Assembly: GCA_018334735.1 (NCBI GenBank)
Contig: JAGXLK010000173.1
Span: forward strand, 1 to 6,044
Length of the DNA stretch: 6,044 nt
Direction of reading: 5' to 3'
Origin: Planctomycetota bacterium
GTDB taxonomy: Bacteria; Planctomycetota; Brocadiia; SM23-32
The notes under the pieces are model-generated. The model was not told the DNA's origin, searched no databases, and worked only from the letters and a program-made list of their open reading frames with translations. This document shows positions 1 to 5,686 of the stretch, piece after piece (the stretch's first letter is position 1; the number at the start of each line of letters is the position of its first letter). Both the position numbers and the translations under genes were made by a program.

Positions 1-863
1 TGCTCAAGCGCTTCGCCCATGCAAAGGACCATAGATTCGCGATCAGATTGGCTCACGTGGACTCCACTCCCGCACGTGTGATATCCGAGGAGCTCGGCTA
101 TGATTTTCGCTCCCCGTTCCACAGCATGGTCGTAATCTTCCAGCAGAACCACACCTGCCCCTTCTCCGCAGACAAGCCCGTCCCGGTCGCGGTCGAAAGG
201 CCGCGGGCTCATTGTGGGATGGTCGTTGTATTCGGTGGATGTGGCATACAGCACGTCGAAAGAACCCGTTACCGTCTCGTGCAATTCTTCCGCCCCCCCG
301 CAAAGCATGATGTCCTGCCGTCCCTGCCGGATCAAATCCATTCCGGTTCCAATTGCCTGGAGTCCGGAAGCGCACGCGGCAGAGGTGGCCATCACGACCC
401 CGCGGATACCGAAGTATTCGGCCACGTTCATTGTAACGGTATGAGAAAGGGTACGAAAAAATTCCGAAGCGCCCAGCAGGGCAAAGTTTTCCTCGGCGGC
501 CAGTAATCTGTAGGTCTCCATTATCGTAATGGGGCTGCCTGTAGTGTGGCCCATTATACAACCGAGTTGAGGATTGCCGCCCACATCTTCCCGGTCGAGT
601 CCGGCGCTTTCGACGGCCTGCTCAGCGGCCTGGGCACCGTAGATACTCATAGGACTCATAGTCCGACGCGAACGCCGGGGAATATCGCGTTCATTCTGCA
701 TTTCAAGCGGAGCACCCAACATGCTTCTGAGACCGTCGTAGTGTTCCCACTCGTCAATACGCTGAACCGCGCTACGGTTCGCGTACAATCCCTCCATCAT
801 TTCTGTCACCCCGTATCCGAGGGGCGTTACAACTCCGCAACCTGTGATAACGACACGCTTCAT
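1..863 (-). CDS. FabF-like beta-ketoacyl-ACP synthase, partial (C-terminus outside window)
   Basis: Decarboxylating Claisen condensation of an acyl thioester with malonyl-ACP, in the cytoplasm. 287 codons are visible of a family usually near 400 residues; the frame runs open through base 1. Seen: N-terminal MKRVVITGCGVVTPLG, nucleophile elbow TSAACASG with catalytic Cys164 (codon at 374-372), then CGGAEE and the block PRPFDRDRDGLVCGEGAG. The two catalytic histidines of the Cys-His-His triad would lie past the window edge, so activity cannot be judged fully. The ATG overlaps the stop of the upstream oxidoreductase (ATGA, 863-860); GAAGG lies 12 nt upstream, a rather long spacer. The 'YATST...PRPFDRDRDG' stretch reminds me of ketosynthases in aryl-polyene-type clusters more than of housekeeping FabF; that is recollection, not a search. 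It could also be a housekeeping FabF paralogue. Family call is secure, substrate unknown. Confidence 0.93.
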   Translation of the reverse strand, partial: MKRVVITGCGVVTPLGYGVTEMMEGLYANRSAVQRIDEWEHYDGLRSMLGAPLEMQNERDIPRRSRRTMSPMSIYGAQAAEQAVESAGLDREDVGGNPQLGCIMGHTTGSPITIMETYRLLAAEENFALLGASEFFRTLSHTVTMNVAEYFGIRGVVMATSAACASGLQAIGTGMDLIRQGRQDIMLCGGAEELHETVTGSFDVLYATSTEYNDHPTMSPRPFDRDRDGLVCGEGAGVVLLEDYDHAVERGAKIIAELLGYHTCGSGVHVSQSDRESMVLCMGEALE

Positions 864-2389
864 CGGCGTAATCGACCTTCAATAAACTTCTGGAAACGGG
901 GTTTGCCAATCACCGAGCGACAGACAAAAAATGCCGAAGCCATTGCCCCCACAACGCCCGGAAGCAATGAACTCTGGCCGGCAACATATAGATTGAGCAG
1001 AGGCAATTTACCCAACAGGTTGAACTGTCCTGCTTTTTGCTTGATACCGTAGGCGGCCCCGAATGGGCTGTTGAGATAATCGCGGTAAGTGAGCATGGAT
1101 GCTGTCGCCATGAGTTCCAATTCATTGCGAAACTCGGGGAAATAGGGTTCCAAACGCCGGCATATTGCTTCAGCTCGACTGCGTTTATAGGCCGCGTATT
1201 TTTCTCCCCTTTGCCCGGTCCGTGTTTCCTTCCAGGGCTCCACATCCTCAAAAAAACTCACCTCCAAAGCCATCATCGTCTTGACCATCTGACCGTCAAC
1301 CTTTTCGCGACCGAACAGCATAACCATAGGCCTCGCGCCCTCGCATTCGGGACTCATCATACGATTAAAATCGGTATCCGGATAAATCGAAAAGATAGGG
1401 GTATCGTTGGGCTCGTCAGGCGGCTCTTCGGCCAGTTTCCCAAAGACCGAAAAAAAACCGACGGACGGTTCAAAATCACGCACCCGGTGACGGAAGGCGG
1501 GGGTCGTATGATGGTCGGGAAGCATCTTCAAAATCTTAAGAGGATGGATTGTGAAAACGCAGGCATCTGCTGATAATTCGGACCCGTCCGAAAGTATAAA
1601 ATGCTCCACTTTTCGGTCTTTGATACCATCGACTGATTCCAGGGCACAATCGCACCGCACTTCCACATTCACCCCATCCAGCGCCTTCAGAAACGCTTCC
1701 ACGATAGCATCACCTCCGCCCTCAATACGGGCGGAGGACTCCATCAATCCAGCGGTAACACGGCAATGATCCGAAAAGGCCATTTCGGCCGGAGGAGTCC
1801 CGTAGCACGTGCAAAAAGCGGCAAGAATTGCCTGGAGAACCGGATTTTCAATATGTTCATCAAGCACATCCTGTAATGTAATATAATCTTCGTCCAGTGT
1901 CGGTGGGCGCTGACTGAGTCCCCTGACATTCATGGACGTTGTTCGCTCGCAGACTTTTATGAAGAGATCGAAATAGTCGTCCAACCCGGCTTTTTCATCG
2001 GGAAAAAATCGCTTCAGGTTCTCACGGCTTCTTTCAATACCGCTGGGGAGCGTGTATGTTTCGTCGGTCGAGGGAAAAGCAATCCGATGGCAATGCTGCT
2101 CAGGCAAAAAAACCGGATTAATTGACTCATGCAACCCGAGCACGGCGAGCATATCGGCGAGCATTCCGTAATCGTTCTGGCTCAATCCCCCGGTAAAATG
2201 GAGTCCGACGTCAAAAGGTATATTTTCGCGGCGGAACCGGGCCAGAGAACCACCAGGATTGGGGGCCTCCTCCAGCACAAGCACACGATTTCCCTTCAGA
2301 CCCAGCAATAGGGCTGTGGTCAAGCCGCTCGCTCCGCTCCCGACGACAATTTGATCGTAATGTTCCATACCGGGTGCCAAATGCCTCAC
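860..2389 (-). CDS. CrtI / retinol-saturase-like FAD-dependent oxidoreductase
   Basis: A 509-residue flavoenzyme of the phytoene desaturase/carotenoid isomerase/retinol saturase superfamily, which adds, removes or isomerises double bonds in hydrophobic polyenes. Seen: N-terminal Rossmann fold with GSGASG (residues 17-22) and acidic Glu40 ending beta2, PGGSL (45-49), FDVGLHFTGG (59-68) resembling the family's 'FD.G.HY.G', DYLNSPFGAAYG (about 437-448), and the C-terminal FAD signature AGQSSLLPGVVGA (from about 470). Full family length, no frameshift. The GTG start overlaps the fabG stop (GTGA, 2389-2386). ATG at 2368 is an alternative that places the Rossmann strand at once after the start; neither has a strong Shine-Dalgarno, so the first seven residues are uncertain. 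Its stop overlaps the KAS start. Lying between fabG and a KAS, it more likely acts on an acyl or polyene chain than on a carotenoid; no phytoene synthase is in view. Exact reaction unknown. Confidence 0.9.
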   Translation of the reverse strand: MRHLAPGMEHYDQIVVGSGASGLTTALLLGLKGNRVLVLEEAPNPGGSLARFRRENIPFDVGLHFTGGLSQNDYGMLADMLAVLGLHESINPVFLPEQHCHRIAFPSTDETYTLPSGIERSRENLKRFFPDEKAGLDDYFDLFIKVCERTTSMNVRGLSQRPPTLDEDYITLQDVLDEHIENPVLQAILAAFCTCYGTPPAEMAFSDHCRVTAGLMESSARIEGGGDAIVEAFLKALDGVNVEVRCDCALESVDGIKDRKVEHFILSDGSELSADACVFTIHPLKILKMLPDHHTTPAFRHRVRDFEPSVGFFSVFGKLAEEPPDEPNDTPIFSIYPDTDFNRMMSPECEGARPMVMLFGREKVDGQMVKTMMALEVSFFEDVEPWKETRTGQRGEKYAAYKRSRAEAICRRLEPYFPEFRNELELMATASMLTYRDYLNSPFGAAYGIKQKAGQFNLLGKLPLLNLYVAGQSSLLPGVVGAMASAFFVCRSVIGKPRFQKFIEGRLRR

Positions 2390-3120
2390 ATTGCAAGTCC
2401 GCCGTTGACGCCAATGACCTGTCCGTGGACATACATATTCTTTTCCACACAGAGGAAACGTATCACAGATGCCACATCGGCCACCTCCCCAAAATGGCCG
2501 AGCGGAATCAATTTTTTGATTTCCTCTTCCTGAAGATCCTCCGTCATTTCCGTGTTAATTACGCCGGGCGAGACGACATTTACATAGATATTACGTTCGC
2601 CGACCTCTCGAGCAAGTGCTTTGGCTGCACCGATAACTCCCGCTTTGGCAGCCGAATAATTTCCCTGTCCCGCTTGACCGATTTGCCCGGACACCGAAGC
2701 CACCGCCACAATACGTCCACGGCGCTCCCGTAACATCGGAAAAAGCACAGCACTTATCACGTTATAAAAACCGTCCAGATCGGTCCGAACAACCGTATTC
2801 CATTCCTCCTCCGTCATCCACACCATCAGATTATCCCTGGTAACACCTGCACTTACAACAACGGCATAAGGCGGCGTTTCTTCGGCACGGTCCTGCAGAG
2901 CCTTTTTGACCGCATCCGAATCGGCCACATCAAAAGCAAACAACTCACAGCTCTGACCACTCTTTTCAATCTCAGCCCGGGCCGACTCGGCAGCCTCATT
3001 GTTACTCCGATACGTCAACCAGATATCGAACCCGGCTTCGGCGAGCTCAACCGCGGCCTGCCGACCGATCCCCCGGCTTCCGCCAACGATGAGAGCAATT
3101 CGGGATTCTGTCTCGTTCAT
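2386..3120 (-). CDS. fabG: 3-oxoacyl-ACP reductase (FabG-like SDR) with Asp at the catalytic Asn position
   Basis: Short-chain dehydrogenase/reductase of 244 residues, the usual FabG length, expected to reduce 3-oxoacyl-ACP to 3-hydroxyacyl-ACP with NADPH. Seen: cofactor loop GGSRGIG (13-19), SAGVTRDNL (90-98) in place of the usual NNAG, active-site Ser142, Tyr155 and Lys159 (YSAAK), SPG (184-186) and the FabG-type end GVNGGLAM. Two departures: the family's leading Thr of TGxxxGIG is Gly13, and the catalytic tetrad Asn, in the 'TNL' segment, is Asp114 (TDLDGFYNV; codon GAT at 2781-2779). The 'DGFYNV' wording recalls reductases from aryl-polyene and related clusters (recollection). ATG at 3120 has a good Shine-Dalgarno, GGGAAGG with a 7-nt spacer. 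The stop overlaps the next gene's GTG. Most likely a pathway-dedicated FabG paralogue supplying the adjacent KAS cycle. Confidence 0.94.
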   Translation of the reverse strand: MNETESRIALIVGGSRGIGRQAAVELAEAGFDIWLTYRSNNEAAESARAEIEKSGQSCELFAFDVADSDAVKKALQDRAEETPPYAVVVSAGVTRDNLMVWMTEEEWNTVVRTDLDGFYNVISAVLFPMLRERRGRIVAVASVSGQIGQAGQGNYSAAKAGVIGAAKALAREVGERNIYVNVVSPGVINTEMTEDLQEEEIKKLIPLGHFGEVADVASVIRFLCVEKNMYVHGQVIGVNGGLAM

Positions 3121-3291
3121 TTAAACACCTTCCCGGCTGAAACGACAAAAAATTGATCGTCTGCTTTGGAATTCCCCCGCGACGAAGATATCTGCTCGCC
3201 GCGGCATCAAATAATGAGGATACGCTCTGAGGCGACGATTCGCAACCATGACACACATATTGGCGCCCCCACATTCCCCTGGTGCAGGCAT
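3121..3291 (-). CDS. Doubtful 56-residue ORF filling the acyltransferase-fabG gap
   Basis: The ATG lies one base after the acyltransferase stop and the TAA directly abuts the fabG ATG, so the ORF fills the 172-bp gap exactly. The product would be basic (nine Arg) with three Cys (7, 13, 49), no membrane segment and no family I recognise. The only Shine-Dalgarno-like element is AGG about 8 nt upstream. Against it: the same frame stays open far upstream inside the acyltransferase, the residue composition looks like an out-of-frame reading, and the gap also holds a possible promoter. I think non-coding leader is likelier than a gene. Confidence 0.15.
   Translation of the reverse strand: MPAPGECGGANMCVMVANRRLRAYPHYLMPRRADIFVAGEFQSRRSIFCRFSREGV
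3128..3134 (-). promoter_or_regulatory. Ribosome binding site of fabG
   Basis: GGGAAGG on the minus strand, 7 nt before the ATG at 3120. It is the clearest Shine-Dalgarno of the minus-strand group and fixes the fabG start. A strong site here, against weak ones for the two overlapping genes downstream, fits translation being loaded at fabG and passed on by coupling. Confidence 0.7.
3217..3245 (-). promoter_or_regulatory. Possible internal sigma70-type promoter ahead of fabG
   Basis: TTGCGA (3245-3240), a 17-bp spacer, then TATCCT (3222-3217) on the minus strand; each hexamer matches 4 of 6 consensus bases. It would start transcripts about 90 nt before fabG and would explain why this gap exists in an otherwise tightly packed group. 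Matches this good arise by chance, so it is only a candidate. Confidence 0.25.
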
Positions 3292-3292
3292 T

Positions 3293-4261
3293 TTACCGGC
3301 CTGTTGCGGCATTCTCCGCGTGTTCGAAAGGATTGTTCCACAGGTCAAAAAAATTGAAATATTGCCAGGGATGTTTTTCCACATATTTTTCCAGCGCATC
3401 GGCCAATTTCTGCGCATGCGGCTCGGCATCTTCCGGTTCTCGTACGCCCGGCGGAACATCGATAACTTCAGCAAGGTCCACTACATACAGGTTAATACGA
3501 GGCTTATGGGAGAATAGAACCACGATCGGGCGACCGGTCGCTGAAGCGAGTCGATAAGGAGAAAAAGGAAAGATCACCTCCTCCCCAAGAAACCTCGCCT
3601 TAACGGTCTCCTCCTTTCGGCCAAAGACGCGGTCCGCCATAACCCCGAGAATGCAACCTTCTTGAAGCACTTGTACCATCTTCAGAACACTCTGCGGGCC
3701 TTCCCTCGGGTCGATGACTTTTACGGGCATATTTTCCCGACGGAGATGAGCCTCGGCACTGTTGCCTTCCGGAGGAATGATCACCGCATAAACGGGACGA
3801 TCTATCAGAGAAAGGGAGCTCATTGCCAATTCCCAGCATCCCACGTGGGCATTGGCCATAACGACACCATCGCCCCCTTCCAGTGCCGCCCGCATGGCCT
3901 TTTCATCCTCACAGGTCGCCTTGATAACATCTTCCCCGAGCAAGGCATACGCAGCTCGGTCAATCATAGTGCGGCTGAAGGTAAACACGAGCCGATAGCT
4001 GTCCCAAAACCGCCGCAACGGATTCCTGTGATCCGGGAAACGGCGTCGAAGATAATATTGGGTCCGGCGGCGAATCTCGGGGACAAAAATTACGTACCAT
4101 AGAACAACGAAATACATAATGTGGTAAGCAGGACGCAATCCACCAATGCGGATAACAAAATAGAAAAAGCGGAACTGCCAGCTTTTCCCGACGTCTTTTA
4201 CAGACCAATCAGCAGTGGTCTTTGCTGAATCATCTTCGTCCTGGTAACCAGGAGTTCCCAT
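3293..4261 (-). CDS. LpxL/HtrB-family lysophospholipid acyltransferase
   Basis: A 322-residue member of the bacterial lipid A biosynthesis acyltransferase family, which transfers an acyl group from acyl-ACP (or CoA) to a hydroxyl on a membrane lipid at the inner membrane. Seen: one hydrophobic anchor (about 43-61, between RPAYHIM and VIFVP), the HX4E catalytic motif in AHVGCWELA with His139 and Glu144, the MADR segment (208-211) where the family has its second conserved acidic site, FLGEEVIFPFSP (224-235) and the C-terminal HPWQYFNFFDLW (297-308). Length is normal. The ATG at 4261 lacks a convincing Shine-Dalgarno, and an in-frame stop eight codons upstream rules out a long extension. It is first in the minus-strand group. 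In flexirubin and aryl-polyene clusters a homologue attaches the finished chain to its lipid or glycan acceptor; that role is plausible here. A plain lipid A late acyltransferase is the alternative. Confidence 0.9.
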   Translation of the reverse strand: MGTPGYQDEDDSAKTTADWSVKDVGKSWQFRFFYFVIRIGGLRPAYHIMYFVVLWYVIFVPEIRRRTQYYLRRRFPDHRNPLRRFWDSYRLVFTFSRTMIDRAAYALLGEDVIKATCEDEKAMRAALEGGDGVVMANAHVGCWELAMSSLSLIDRPVYAVIIPPEGNSAEAHLRRENMPVKVIDPREGPQSVLKMVQVLQEGCILGVMADRVFGRKEETVKARFLGEEVIFPFSPYRLASATGRPIVVLFSHKPRINLYVVDLAEVIDVPPGVREPEDAEPHAQKLADALEKYVEKHPWQYFNFFDLWNNPFEHAENAATGR

Positions 4262-4309
4262 GAGATATATACGAGGTTCCAGAAATTAGAAAGTACTGAA
4301 CACGATTGG

Positions 4310-4338
4310 AGAGTAGCCGGTCAAGCCCGGGATTTCAA
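4310..4338 (-). promoter_or_regulatory. Candidate promoter of the acyltransferase-KAS gene group
   Basis: Minus-strand TTGAAA (4338-4333, 5 of 6 matches), a 17-bp spacer and TACTCT (4315-4310, with the important first A and last T of the -10 box). The start would fall near 4303, giving a leader of about 40 nt before the ATG at 4261. GCCCGG occurs twice, 20 bp apart (4325-4330 in the spacer and 4345-4350 just upstream of the -35 box), and could be chance. Confidence 0.4.
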
Positions 4339-4386
4339 GGTCGCGCCCGGCCGCCAACCTCAGCGGATTCAGCACCCTCATTTCAA

Positions 4387-4415
4387 TTGACAACAACCGA
4401 CGTCTCGGCTAAGCT
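4387..4415 (+). promoter_or_regulatory. Candidate promoter of pheA-tpiA
   Basis: Perfect -35 hexamer TTGACA (4387-4392), a 17-bp spacer, and TAAGCT (4410-4415), which keeps the T, A and final T of the -10 consensus. The transcript would start near 4422 and carry about 125 nt of leader before pheA. That leader has a single ATG (4434), followed at once by TAG, so there is no leader peptide of the pheL type. Confidence 0.5.
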
Positions 4416-4527
4416 AAGCGTGGATTGTATCGTATGTAGCGATCTTATCGGGGTCCTTTCTTGCCATTTCCTGCACCGGGCTGAATAAGTTTCCCAACGC
4501 ACCGGTTGAAAAGTTCTCTGATCGCAC

Positions 4528-4534
4528 GGGAAGG
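4528..4534 (+). promoter_or_regulatory. Ribosome binding site of pheA
   Basis: GGGAAGG, 11 nt before the ATG at 4546. The spacer is a little long, but no better site or start codon is nearby, and the protein begins in register with the chorismate mutase helix. It is the same heptamer as the fabG site. Confidence 0.6.
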
Positions 4535-4545
4535 TTGTCGCTTTC

Positions 4546-5622
4546 ATGAGTTTGGATGAGTTACGTAAACGCATCGATGGAATCGATGTGCAGATCGTCC
4601 GACTGATCAACGAGCGTGCGGAAATTGCTCACAAGATCGGAGAACTCAAAGCCGAATCCAGCGACTCCGTCTATAAACCTCACAGGGAAGAAGCGGTCTA
4701 CGAACACGCGATAAAGGCCAATGATGGACCGATACGAGACGAATCAGTGAGAGCCGTTTTCCGGGAAATTATGTCCGGTTGCATCGCTCTTGAAAAAGCG
4801 CTGAAAGTTGCTTATCTCGGCCCGCCAGGAACGTTTACCCACTGGGCGGCGCGAAGCAAATTTGGAGATTCGGTCAACTATGAACCAAGCAAATCCCTGG
4901 AAGAAGTTTTTGCCGAAGTGGAAAGAGGAAGAGCGGATTACGGTGTGGTCCCGGTGGAAAATTCCACAGAAGGCGGGATTCGTGATACCCTGGCGCGGTT
5001 TTTGGAAAGCCCGCTTAAAGTCTGCGCCGAAATCGTAATTCAAATTCACCATTCACTGATGGCAAACTGCAATCTCCAGGAAATCAAAACGGTCTATTCA
5101 AAAGGCACTGTCTTTGGGCAGACCCGCGGATGGCTCAGAGAACATTTACCGGATGCCGACCTCGCTGATGTGCCGAGCACAAGTAAAGCTGCCGAGTTGG
5201 CCTCTCACCAGGACCATGCCGCCGCGATCGGACACAAACAGCTCACGGCCGCTTATGGATTGGAACTGCTTTTCGAAAACATCGAAGATACCCCTGACAA
5301 TGTCACACGGTTCTTCGTAATTGGAAACCACATGAGCGGCCCGACAGGAGACGATAAAACGGCTGTCCTCTGCAGCGTCCGAGATAAAGTCGGCGCACTT
5401 CATAGCCTGCTCACACCGTTCAAAGAGTTCGGCATCAATATGACAAAAATAGAATCTTTCCCGGCACGAGGATTGAAATGGCAATACTACTTCTTCATCG
5501 ATTTCATCGGCCATCCCGAAAACGAAGACGTGCAACAAGCCATGGAGGCCATGAAACAAGAATGCACCGAATTTATTGTGCTGGGGGCTTTTCCGCAACA
5601 GGCTGATGGCGAAACAGATTGA
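4546..5622 (+). CDS. pheA: P-protein: chorismate mutase / prephenate dehydratase with ACT domain
   Basis: Bifunctional cytoplasmic enzyme of phenylalanine synthesis: chorismate to prephenate, then to phenylpyruvate. The 358 residues give three domains in order. AroQ chorismate mutase, about 1-85: Arg7, Arg24, Lys35, Arg47 and Glu48 fit the E. coli Arg11, Arg28, Lys39, Arg51 and Glu52; Glu83 sits where E. coli has Gln88. Prephenate dehydratase, about 87-262: GPPGTFTHWAA, VPVENSTEGG (135-144) and the catalytic Thr254-Arg255-Phe256. ACT domain, about 271-350: GALHSLL (283-289), KIESFP (301-306) and WQYYFFIDFIGH. The Phe-binding ESRP motif reads ESFP, with Phe305 for Arg, so feedback control by phenylalanine may be altered. 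It diverges from the lipid genes and is followed by tpiA. Confidence 0.97.
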   Translation: MSLDELRKRIDGIDVQIVRLINERAEIAHKIGELKAESSDSVYKPHREEAVYEHAIKANDGPIRDESVRAVFREIMSGCIALEKALKVAYLGPPGTFTHWAARSKFGDSVNYEPSKSLEEVFAEVERGRADYGVVPVENSTEGGIRDTLARFLESPLKVCAEIVIQIHHSLMANCNLQEIKTVYSKGTVFGQTRGWLREHLPDADLADVPSTSKAAELASHQDHAAAIGHKQLTAAYGLELLFENIEDTPDNVTRFFVIGNHMSGPTGDDKTAVLCSVRDKVGALHSLLTPFKEFGINMTKIESFPARGLKWQYYFFIDFIGHPENEDVQQAMEAMKQECTEFIVLGAFPQQADGETD

Positions 5623-5672
5623 TATTCGTTTTTCCCAAAGCATACCAAAACAAACTAAGCACGAGAGCAACT

Positions 5673-5678
5673 GAGGAG
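5673..5678 (+). promoter_or_regulatory. Ribosome binding site of tpiA
   Basis: GAGGAG with an 8-nt spacer to the ATG at 5687, the strongest Shine-Dalgarno in the window, as expected for a highly expressed glycolytic gene. The 64-bp pheA-tpiA spacer shows no clear hairpin terminator and no convincing promoter, so read-through from pheA is likely. Confidence 0.75.
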
Positions 5679-5686
5679 AAACCCGA

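Noticed and set aside
48..506. 152-codon plus-strand ORF near the left edge
   Set aside because: It is antisense to the KAS active-site region, whose minus-strand frame reads as clean ketosynthase sequence throughout.
1037..1573. 178-codon plus-strand ORF antisense to the flavoenzyme
   Set aside because: Low-complexity, motif-free protein in a region where the minus frame carries clear FAD-enzyme motifs; a shadow reading.
3662..4102. 146-codon plus-strand ORF
   Set aside because: Antisense to the HX4E region of the acyltransferase; composition is that of a shadow frame.
4436..4453. Hairpin CGAT-CTT-ATCG in the pheA leader
   Set aside because: A four-base stem is too short to support a riboswitch or terminator call.
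4306..4488. 60-codon plus-strand ORF in the divergent intergenic region
   Set aside because: It overlaps both promoter candidates, lacks a Shine-Dalgarno and has no recognisable content.
4421..4545. Phe leader-peptide attenuator before pheA
   Set aside because: The only ATG in the leader is followed at once by TAG, there is no run of Phe codons, and no terminator hairpin with a T tract is visible.
5623..5686. Terminator or separate promoter between pheA and tpiA
   Set aside because: A T-run occurs near 5630 but no stable hairpin precedes it, and no paired -35/-10 hexamers were found.
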